From: Scytonema hofmannii PCC 7110
GTDB taxonomy: Bacteria; Cyanobacteriota; Cyanobacteriia; Cyanobacteriales; Nostocaceae
Assembly (NCBI RefSeq): GCF_000346485.2
Contig: NZ_KQ976354.1
Span: 11,568,039-11,632,038 of the forward strand
Reading direction: 5' to 3'
DNA: 64,000 bases
Program-made: the position numbers and the translations under genes
The notes under the pieces: model-generated
What the model was told of the DNA's origin: nothing
Databases searched by the model: none
Seen by the model: the letters and a program-made list of their open reading frames with translations, nothing else
Shown here: positions 29,401 through 37,000 of the stretch, one piece after another
How positions within the stretch are numbered: position 1 is the first letter of the stretch
Layout of the letters: every line of letters begins with the position of its first letter

Positions 29401-30408
29401 CGGTAAGACAGCAGTGAGAGCATAAAAATAAGCTGCTGGAACCAAAAAAACAGGGTCTAATGCTGCTCCTGAGGCTTTCAGAATGACTTTTGCTTGTCCA
29501 TTCAGAGGGTTAAGAAACACGGGGAAGTGATAGCCCACTCGTGTTGCTAATCTGCTTTGGTCTTCACACCAAATCGCTGCCGAGAGTGAGAAAATGAAGT
29601 TTGTCAGGCGATCGGCTTCTGTATTGTGGCGGGTGTAGTAAGTGAGTAAATCACCCTCGAAGATTCTGCGATCGCGCTCATCGTCACTGTTGACACCTTG
29701 TGGACCGGTATATATTTGTTCCAGCGTTTGCTTGGGTACTGGAAGCGGATATGCCATGCGATCCCAAATAATTTCATAGGCAATGTGGCGACATTCGGCA
29801 AGAGTTAGATCGCCAATCCTTTCTGTGCTACCCGGTTCCGCATTCAGTACCTCTGCCACAGCTGTTCGCAAATTATCAAAATTAGGGGCTGTGCCATCTT
29901 CTGGCAGAATGAGGGTTGGGTTAGTTTGCCCAGAAGATGGTAATGCTAGATGCAAGCTAGTAGGCTGTAGCCCTGGGAAATCGTTTGGGTTGGCTGGGAT
30001 AGGAGCAGGGGCAACAGGGACATTGTAGTAAACTGGTTTGTGGGCAATTTCGCTGCCACCTCGGGTAATTTCCAGACGTATATCAACGTCTCGATATTCC
30101 CCACCTACTGGGGGATCGGGGATTTGAATGACAGCTGTTGCTACTGCCTGTGGCTGTAATCCATCTAAGGGGTTATCTGGAAATGCGTAGTGCTGAACAA
30201 TCCGAGTATTGGGATCGAGAGGTGGTGGTAAGGTTCCTAATGGGTTGGGGGGTAATGGTAAATACTGTGCTTGACCAATCAGCGATCCAGTTAGGTTATT
30301 GAACGATATATCCAAAGCCTCAATAGTGAGATCGTTCAAGTAACTCGTAAAATCATCACCAGGGATAGGTTCTACTGGGTGCAAGCGAATAACAAGTAGG
30401 GACGGCAT
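20470..30408 (-). CDS. Tc toxin subunit A-like protein (injection channel)
   Basis: The 3312-aa protein starts at ATG 30408, with an AAGGAG ribosome site just upstream; the frame runs six codons further to a TTG. TcA subunits form a pentameric bell that binds the target cell and injects the cargo held by TcB-TcC. Near residues 2840-2960 lie a helical segment (EIEQIERQILAAERQRDIAL) and the TcA-type YELALHCARQAQRAFNFERG. Near 2990-3060 is the TcB-binding end with EIPEWMFDLDYPGHYMRRIK. A PA14-like beta domain is likely around 1520-1650, and a Cys cluster CCSVCGKVHP lies near 2225. At 3312 aa it is far longer than Photorhabdus TcdA1 (about 2500), the excess being mainly N-terminal. It is downstream of tcB-tcC and the 181-aa ORF. 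Confidence 0.85.
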   Translation of the reverse strand: MPSLLVIRLHPVEPIPGDDFTSYLNDLTIEALDISFNNLTGSLIGQAQYLPLPPNPLGTLPPPLDPNTRIVQHYAFPDNPLDGLQPQAVATAVIQIPDPPVGGEYRDVDIRLEITRGGSEIAHKPVYYNVPVAPAPIPANPNDFPGLQPTSLHLALPSSGQTNPTLILPEDGTAPNFDNLRTAVAEVLNAEPGSTERIGDLTLAECRHIAYEIIWDRMAYPLPVPKQTLEQIYTGPQGVNSDDERDRRIFEGDLLTYYTRHNTEADRLTNFIFSLSAAIWCEDQSRLATRVGYHFPVFLNPLNGQAKVILKASGAALDPVFLVPAAYFYALTAVLPPQVKREERFKMVALDAEAQTIGNIEQAIDDQVLTEPAEVNRYQAARRLRALGSATEMGTPECVVTPATPVHGLVGDWLGVTEADINTFWEALSPANTTGHLNLILCAITKAYAPLEAAIKAPPFSVSNINDLAAKTNGDWEALLNSNPILLPEFTKPGTTEERTQAFIRHVRKFFDVANVFDPPPTPTSNTVPQIGRSPGNPLDQLLANYPGGFSFSEWDAAQLATTVNGIFPGEPETQQQFIEWLTCIQGVINLTNGITPIEIQFSVMEALWARGFTSRNAIEKLSNPTDFKEALTGSVAYDYATVIWENAAISVSDTPPGTVGFKPVNPDGSIINCIPPAHLSPLGPVAYLHELLQVSPESTCDRPLPENANPTLATLLAERRGLLGNLLVTKANLEVPLPLIDLVNESLEHMVANDVDSGIVYNTATNAVGGHELTSAIDPTGAFQHDPVTLFEALPEHSTPAVPTAEQTAYDKLKNDFSSCLLPYSQPLDVSRTYLEQLGTSRFDTMRRFRKVITEFVLDPTNEPDEFQSYLWRYPVRIEIALEYLKISPDEYTVLFQNNIASGEEDEGEISLHTIYGFISEQPEDETSWIDIVIHVSEFLKRTCLTYCEFIELWKSEFVKFTLQNSREGFPDCEPCCLDKYVIEFEDPEDPVEALKRLAIFIRLWRKLQAIPNARYTFTELRDICDVLELFDGTNVNPNFIRQLVAFQIFRDDFQLSLTDGTLPVDGTTGAERLHLLAFWVLGATKRNWAIEHLLYQIQQYSIHTYHCRCRGPEFIKLLMDNLDSLSALAGFDPNTPTDTWHAHPTHTLRFAEILAKIYASEFGVGELLFLFTSNEHLQGNDPFPLQTANEAKDFPLSLPDDEEQNSLWALRQKLMAVEVSAESAEQWTWARMETTLQDEFGFVPPPGNNQWLSLGQHFFPSVLADSGIAVSTAQRQYRVPLLSTPILMWNTPPGGPLPYDAITQELWTQIPLTDEAVLAKLSRIRQLEDPEQIAVRDLYFLPRVDLAHFAFLFNNFGEAEEQLIQEPDENKRWRWFQKEFEQFYQRCQIVVEHLAAHTADVTNSPNPEGRDLAKLILKNLWADENLATAPWENDNGQTPPVTWQPQPNGGAFAALLGLTGTGMLANYFDANQTLLWREVRGGVDAFGAEENASNAPIPTILPSMDFTFSPEQLRFAAVRNGFAMANTNGATLGGAEPFSLQWQGLLLIECEGRYGFSAGAPTPTGEVPDFEKADQSHRWRVILKRGQKTWVLLAHDWPNEEAPADCSHSIVLKKGFYELKIELERKPLFFDGPEDVCPQTTGFQLKYNGPDAGMNWLAIPHDKLFQDRKNATLLQGIELVGAAQNFLTIHYTSTIRDIRRTYQRAFKAMLFVSRLHLSAQRISDGGQSELGYMLAHPINFAGQAYYRSGGAFATHKANFDLNFLPVLDNYLAPPLAQDQRVAPTPQRQQAMFDWWERLFDYTLMRRETERSLEQPDWLLFHESAELHPDNPADLIRHLGIDLKHTTLVLQYYQAFPVTSSELEDDRWAVRVWQSEKWIRALLKRFYPKNIREARPDLWASDDPSVPETAFGTTESGNANLTQFYRNGCIENGEPHRYKEIKCLNDGLRQRGRAALVAYLTHLNRVSLPWGGFATEAKHLSELLLLDVEVGLCQKASRIEEAVSAIHLFVQRARLGLEPEFVVLPDFILVWERHFATFRDWEACKRRLIYRENWIEWDELQAAKQTEAFQFLESELRRAALTMPVPGGLTYWNGSRPPTHPGITLLQHREPATMQLLNPAPEGLGLMGTPDRHARPTWLAPLNTTEREQPPEDGSSQPPGNQPSEEPVLFAVINPQQPNSASLPMWLQAAVRLGTKFIRIAAAGIPPATTTFKPKCGVSESSACCSVCGKVHPALMDEYYFWIEETRYYDAKEYDAKEGAIEQIAEWGAIADDPQQNIVGDPQTDWHRPNKLPGLLHWNSKPMVHLRWCRVHNGEFQQPRQSDKGVRIQKDMTPQLVFSGRSGDSLLFEIVGGEAPVGFPAPPLLPAPAPLPSPPPGFRYDLAPDEAVVVPEVVIPLAPAPVGGLAAFPFFAWFDPGAPLLPPSMFSPAIAVAGHLRSHCRFEAALKWYELVYNPLLNDNTWHICPPDDQEGEDPNIPGAVPIEAEVIQPTEECCCPSDPVSDPEVKERAILLHYLETLLQWGDALMRKNTPEAFQQARLIFDTAAKILGNTPITVLTKDLTLGSFIVARFQPKCAPINSRLMCLYTSVSDRLILIHTCLNAKRLKNGRPNLDMPYFGNSDLRDCWKTTREVCADEGEWCLLQSPYRFIVLLQKALEMAGDVRAFGSALLAAYEKGDAEYLSTMRAMHERQLLNLLLEVRQNQWREADWQVQALRKTKQIAQTNLQYYKNLIAFGLIGGEAQYEPLTISSNTVRTAGNISEAIGQAMNLIPDPNVGFPTNFITLPPGKKLSMIFSASGTIATTVADILNTVASLGLTKAGWERREQEWKHQVDVLTIEIEQIERQILAAERQRDIALRELNNHQQQIENAMEVHDFLRDKFTNHALYLWMQQETAAMHYQMYELALHCARQAQRAFNFERGHTARQFIPAEIWDNLHEGLLCGDRLQLALRHMEKAYYDENVREYELTKHISLRLHFPMAFLQLKITGCCEIEIPEWMFDLDYPGHYMRRIKNVTMTIPCVVGPYTGVHCRLTLLSSKTRVDPRLIDLPHPCCDDERWKNGYQAMPEDPRIVSMYAATEAIATSTGQNDSGMFELNFRDERYLPFEFSGAVSRWQIELPLENNHFDMETLSDVVLHVNFMAREGGENLRKAANECAQKNLPGGGVRFFDVKREFPDTWHSFVGVTSKLMPKELGIRLSRNMFPYITGNKKIGVQKLEIFFEAPGADPSVHHIVEFLVGQRVGQIKEEKCDRDVYSIVCIANANWPGLFHGVLEIDFESLITSNPQDLGVFRFPIDISDVTDTYLFCWYKML

Positions 30409-30470
30409 AGGATTCTCCTTGTTCAAGGTGCGACAGCTAGTGATAAATCAATCCATAAATTAATTTATTC

Positions 30471-31016
30471 TTATGGCAATTTGCTTCTCAACTGGAGCCA
30501 ATTATTTAACTCCGGATAATTCTCAAGTAAATTATTGTTAGCTAATCCCTCAAAAACCGCTAGTTGATTTTTGAGGTCTCGTAATGCTCGTATCCTTTCA
30601 ATAGTCAGATCCATCCATCTATTAGCATCCTCAGTAGCTTGCTCGATAGATAAAGGTAATCCCGCTATAAACCACTGAACAATCCGACTAAGATCGAGTA
30701 CAACATCTCCACGAACAACGCCAAATTTTCCTATGAAATAAGCCCTTAAATTCATAGATGAAAGGGACAATGCCATTTTTTCGCGGGAGTCTGCTGTTTG
30801 CTCAAGATAGTCATAGATATGAACAGCAACCTTAGCCCAATTCAAATCATTCTTCACTCGTGCATTGAGTGAAGCTGCCTCAGCTAATCCCAGCCAGTTG
30901 AAATGGCTTGGTACCTCTAGCTGATGTTGCAAAACTTGCTCAAACCAGTTTTGCACTTCCATAGGCTCTTGTTGAGCCAAATAATTTAGTAATTGAGTAG
31001 CACCAGAATTATTCAT
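30471..31016 (-). CDS. hypothetical protein coupled to TcB-TcC, candidate immunity
   Basis: This 181-aa protein is mostly helical and soluble by composition, with FEQVLQHQLEVPSHFNWLGL and WFIAGLPLSIEQATEDANRW. No signal peptide or membrane helix is evident and I do not recognise the family. Its ATG overlaps the stop of the TcB-TcC gene by four bases (ATGA), so it is translated right after the toxin-bearing C-terminus and before the tcA gene 62 bases further on. That position is where polymorphic-toxin immunity genes are usually found, but classical Tc loci do not need immunity genes because their targets are eukaryotic. Immunity is an inference; a chaperone or regulator is equally possible. 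Confidence 0.6.
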   Translation of the reverse strand: MNNSGATQLLNYLAQQEPMEVQNWFEQVLQHQLEVPSHFNWLGLAEAASLNARVKNDLNWAKVAVHIYDYLEQTADSREKMALSLSSMNLRAYFIGKFGVVRGDVVLDLSRIVQWFIAGLPLSIEQATEDANRWMDLTIERIRALRDLKNQLAVFEGLANNNLLENYPELNNWLQLRSKLP

Positions 31017-34000
31017 TTAGGAAACTCGATTCCAAATTTTTTGAAAAATGTTCTTCCAATCTCTAATATGCTTGTATTTGTTGCTTCATCTACTCCATAA
31101 AGGAAATGTCCACTGCGTGGTGTAATTTCTGTTCCAAAACGTACTCCTCCACCTACTGCAATATCAGCTTCACCGGCGGCAAGTACAGGTTTTCCACTAG
31201 TGATTACAGCATGAGAAATTTCCTGCCCTTCAACGGTGTGTGGAACGGTCAATAGCTCTCCCTCTTCAGAAACAGCCCATTTTATTCTTCCTGAATTTGC
31301 TATTTCCTCAAAACCAGGATCTGATGGTCTTACAGGTCTAACACCTAAGCTTTGTGCTACTTCCAGTTCTTGTGCAAGTAGCTCAGACTGTTGATTGGGA
31401 AAAGATCTTGGTGCTATGTTTAAGACACCTCTACCACCGTATTTGCTATAGGCATCAGCAAGTCGTTTTTCCGCCTGTGGGAGGAAATCTTGCCAGATTT
31501 TTAGAGGTGGTGGTGGTGGTACTGGCGGTTTTCCGAAAACGTTATCCCACCCAAAACCACCTGGCGGTGGTTTTGCAGGACCAAAGAGTACTCGAGATCC
31601 CGCTCCAAACAATCCTCCTAACACTAATCCTCCACCTATTCCGAAAAGAGTGCGCTCACCGTAGTCGGAAGCAGAACTCATTTCACCGCGAAATAGATCC
31701 GATACAAGAAGATCTGCTGGTGCTCCTACTCCACTGACGACTCCACCTCCCATACCTGCAAGGATTTTCGAGCCAGTACCTTTGAGAATTATATTTGCAG
31801 CACTACCCCCAGTAAACCATGATGCACCAATTACAGCAGTCCGAGTTGCAAACTCAAATTCAGAGATACTCGGCTTAGCGTTACGCGCCTGTTCTTCATT
31901 TTCTGGTGCATTGGCATCGCTAACAATTGTTAAGGATGCTATTGCTACAATACCTGCTACTGCAAACCAAATAATACCTCCATCAGGATCTAACGCAATT
32001 AATGGTCGATTTTCAACATATTGATATGATTGATCGAATCTTTGCCCCCCTTGCCCAGAAACAATTGCTGGGTCAACACTCGTCCATCGTGCCAACCATG
32101 GTGCGTAATATCTTACCCCATGATAGTACAGTCCACTTTCTTCATCCCGCTCTTTACCTGTGTAGCGATAACGTTTTAACCCGACTTCTGCGGCACTTCT
32201 ACTGGACTGATAGGATGTGCTACCAAAGGGATAGTACTCTTCATAGGAAATGATTGAACCTTGAACATCCAATTCTAGTGTTGCAGAACTGAGGTGGTTA
32301 CTGAGTTGGAAGCGGATGAGTTGAATGAGCGAACCATCATTACCCTGAGTGCGGGTTTCAATTACAGCAATACGCTGTTTGTCATCCAAAATGTGTAGTG
32401 TTTCACGTTCTAGTGTAACTGTTTCTCCACTTCCGTCATATTCTCGATAGACCTCAACTCCATCCAGATAAAACCGCTCTTTTTGACAAGTCCCATTTTG
32501 TCGCTCAATCACTTTGCGAACTCGTTTTCCTGCTGCATCATACACATAGTAAGCAGTGCCACCACCACCTAAATCTACTCGTTGCAACTGGTCTTTAAAG
32601 TCCCAATTCATCTCTGCTAAATGCGGCATAGCAATCATATTGCCATGTGCATCATAGGTGTATTGCTCGTGAATTGTTCCTGCTACCGTAGTTCCTACTG
32701 TTGTGCTGGTTAAACGATTATTTTGGGGGATTTCGTTTGGTTCGTCGTAAGCGTAAGTGCGCTTCCAAGCAACTGCTCCAGTACACTCTGTTGAATTAGA
32801 TAAACTTCCTAAATAATGGATAACTTGCTCAATATTACCAACAGCATCATATTGATATTCTTCACTGTAACGACGCATCGCTTGCCCATCGTTAGGATGG
32901 GGCAAATTCACCCAAAATTTGTCATCCCAGGTAGGTTGAGGTGTAGTGACTTGTCCAATATGTTCGCGTCCATCTGCAGCAATTAACTGATAGATTGCGT
33001 CGTAAACATAGTTGGCTGTTGGTGAAACAACCTGGTTATTAAAATAGATATCTTGTTGAGCGTTATCGATAATTTGGGTAATATTGCCAGATGGGTCGTA
33101 GGTATACCGCAAATCTTGCAATCGCGCGCGCTCTGTTGAACGAGTTGTTAATAAATGAATTAGCCGAAATGTTTTTGGATCGTATTCATAACTGGTTTGT
33201 GTATTGTTACCATATTCAATAATTTCTCGTTGACCTTTTTCGTTGTAATTAATATTTTTTACAAAAGCTGTCCAGATGGCTTCATTATTTTCCTGTTTAC
33301 CCTGCAAATTAGCATCGATCGCATTCAATAAATTCGCTTCGTTATAAGTGGGTCGAATCACACTCCGGTCTGGTGTAGTCAATATGACAGGACGGTTGAG
33401 AGCATCATAAGTGGTACTGCTGCTAAAGGAGCCACTTTCCAATTCAGGAAATTCCAACCAGTCAACATCATCTTTGTAGTTCTGTAAGAACTGGCGACGA
33501 GCACTTAACAAATTCCCTTTGAAGTCATAATTTTCACTAGTAACAATACCTGCCCCATCAAACTGTTGATAAGCTTTTCCTCGCAAATTGAGTTGGATGT
33601 CATTTGGCTGTTCTTCACCGTAGACAATCTGTTCTGCCAATCGTGTTACTAAATTTTTATACACGTATAACCGTGTTGGACGGCGCAGAGCATCATACTG
33701 ATGGTGCAGTCTATGCCCTCGACTATCCCAGCCATAAATAGACTTACCCATGACATCGTTGAGTATCCACCGTTCGCCTGCATCCATACTCACCTGATGA
33801 ATCCGCCCACCCAGTATGTCATAGTCATAGGTCATGACATTGCGCCCACGGGCATCCATTACAGATCGCTGATTGCCTTCAATATCCAGTTCAACACGAG
33901 TTTCATATTTACCTGCATCGCCATTATCGGCGATCGTCAAAAACGTGCGTCCCAGCGAATCTAAATGAGCAACTGTTGGAGTGCTAGCGTGCTTGGCTGC

Positions 34001-37000
34001 TTTCTTTGCAGCTGATTTTTCAGCAGTGCGAATTTGGGCATTTTCAGGATAAGCACGTCCTTCCCGATCCACATCAGACCATTCTTTTAAAGCCTTTGTT
34101 GGATCGGTGCGTAAGTTATACCAGGTTGGTAAATAATCTGTTTCTGGCAACCGCTCAAAAAAGCTACCGACATCCTCATCCGTTTTTGGATCGGCTATTA
34201 ACACCGTATCATTTACATCCCAAGTAGTTTGCTGCCAAGGATCGAACACAACCTTTTCAAAGGTGTGATTGGGATGGAGTGTTGCGACAACCCGTTCCGC
34301 CGGATCGTAAAACAAAATAGGCGTCACCCCAGCCATCACCATTTCTGGTTCTGATTCATACAAATGAGTCGAACTGAAAAAGGGTTCGTATTGTTTGATG
34401 GATTTGCCTTTGTTGTTATAAACTGTGCGCCCATTTCCTACCCAACGAGGATCGGTTGATGCCAATTTGGGCTTACCATTTTCTAAAATTAATTTGCCAG
34501 GTCTATCGGGATTATCTGTATTCGATTCTCGTTGTGGTGCATTTCCCGGTTCTGCCTGTACTTTTGTCTGCACTTCCCGCCCAAAGCCATCGGAATAAAC
34601 AAACGTCACTTGAACGGGAGAATCTATTCCTTCGGATGAATTGACGTGTTGTTCGCGAGCAATAGTTGCTGCAAACACAGGTTGACCCGAATTCTGAAAG
34701 CGATGTAAATCGTAAATGGTGCGGGTTGTTGCATTACCCAAAAGCTGCTGTGCTCTTGCTCTTGGCTGTTGCAGAAAAGCTTGCAGTTGTTCGTCACTTA
34801 AATCTGTAGCAAACCCATCCAATGAATCACCACTATCTGACTCACCTTCAAGAACTTTACCCAAGATCGCACTACCCGCCACCATTCCCAGGATATCGAA
34901 CACAACTTCAGCCCGGTTTTGGTTTGGGTCAATCGTGACCTTGGGCTGCATTACGCGGTAGTCATGCTCGGCTTTGACTTCATTGCTGACAGCATCACGA
35001 GTTGTTGTCACTAGCAGATCGTAACTGTCATATTCAACCTTTGTGCTATTTTGGAAGGGGTCTTCAAAGCGATGGGGTAGGAAAAAGTGCTCTTGGGCAA
35101 GGGCTAATTCCTGGGAAGAACTTGCATTGAGTTCTGGATGATGAAAAACTCGCCCAGATGGAATCCACCAGTTAGAATCATCTTCGCTGTGAATATAGCC
35201 ACCTTCAGTCAGCATTTCATCCGTGACGCGATCGCCATACACCTGTGCTAGCAAATCGCTTGTAAATGCCAACTTGTAACTTTCGTAAGGCAATGCGAGT
35301 GATTCCAGCACGCCCAGTGGAAGAGCATTCGAGAGGTCGTTCTTGCGATAAAGCGTTCGTACTTTTTCAATCAATCGTTTCTGCAAACTGCCATCTGGTT
35401 GCATTTGGTACTCCAGAGGAGTAGCCGTTTGAACTGCGTGCAATAGATCGACTAACGAGGGGCGATCGCTCTCACAATACCCATGTCCCGTTAGCTCGTA
35501 ACTGTGGGATTCATAGGGTAGTGGTGTGCGATAATCATCGTCTTCTTGGACTGCATTGGTGAATCGATTCTCGTTATAAATAACCAGCGTTTGGGTTTGT
35601 TTGACTCGCTCTTCAGAATCTTGTAACAATGAATGACGCCGTCCATATCCGATCTCTACAGACTTCAAAACATTGCCATATTCATCAACCTGTAAGATGA
35701 CCTGATGACCGACACGCGGATCGACTGGATTGCGCTCGTATTGGTAATTGATTGTCTCGCGTGGATGGACAAAGAAAACTGCGTGACGATTTACACTCTT
35801 TGACTGCACTCGCTCGATCGTGTAATTCTGCTCTGAAACACTGTAGGGATGCTGACTTTTCTCTGTTTCATCATCAGCATAAATCTCTTGTCGCAAGATA
35901 GACCCTTTCAACGCTCGACACGCTTCTCGCTCTTCTTCCAACGTCAAACCTTTTGGCAATAGCGTATCTGGTAGTAGTGTCGCTAGGACATCTCCCTGGT
36001 AATACTCACGAACAAACAAGTGCGAAATTTTGTCCCGTTCGAGATATGCTCCATTGTGAAACCAAGTCTTGGTATGGATAGGTGGAACAAAAGAAGCTAC
36101 ATCCAGATTAGTAGTGTCAGATGATACCTCTCCAGATTGAATTGTTCCAATCTCCTCTGTATCCCACTGCTCCACCATACCAAAGCCACGAAATTCTCGC
36201 TCCACGCCATCGAAGTAACCGTGGTGATAGGCGTAACGAGTCACAAAGCGATTGCGGCTGATGCGATCGTAAGTCTCCACTCGCTCCACCACATGCACCG
36301 GGAAAGGCAATTTTGTAATCCAAGGCTGACCCGCCAACTTGTCTTGCAAGTAGAACTTAGTAGAAGGTGCATACTGCACAACAGTTTCTGCACCTAAGTT
36401 GTTTGCTGTCTTAATCAACAGGTGAGGCTTTTGTCCACCCATCAAATCGATATACCGCATGACACGGGTTGTACTTCCCAGTAATGGCGAAGACCACACC
36501 AAACAAGCTGTCCCATTCCCTAACAAGTCAAGCGCAGTTACCGAAACAATACTATCGATCGCAGGAAAACCTTTCAAAACTCGCTTTGCTGCCCAACTGT
36601 TCCCCGACTGATTGAAATAGACTTGTACCCCTTCTCCACTCAGGTACAGAATATCCGTTGTCCCAGAACCATCAATATCCGCCAACACAATCCGACGTCG
36701 ATCGAACAAATCGGGTGCATCAAACCAGGGGGCATTATCCATGGTCACTTTTGCCCCAAACCGTCCATAGCCCAAGTTAGACCAATAACATACCTCCCCG
36801 TTACGAATTCGCACAATATCCGTCAGCCCATCCCCCGACATATCCGCCAAGTAAATTGACTGAGTACTGTCAAAAAACACGATACGAGGTCCTTTCTCCT
36901 CATCCCAAGGTTGATGTACCCGTTCTGCTGCTCCAAACCCATCTTCTGCTAAGGATGGATGCCAAACAAAACAATCATCTTCTGTAATTAGAATGTCGCT

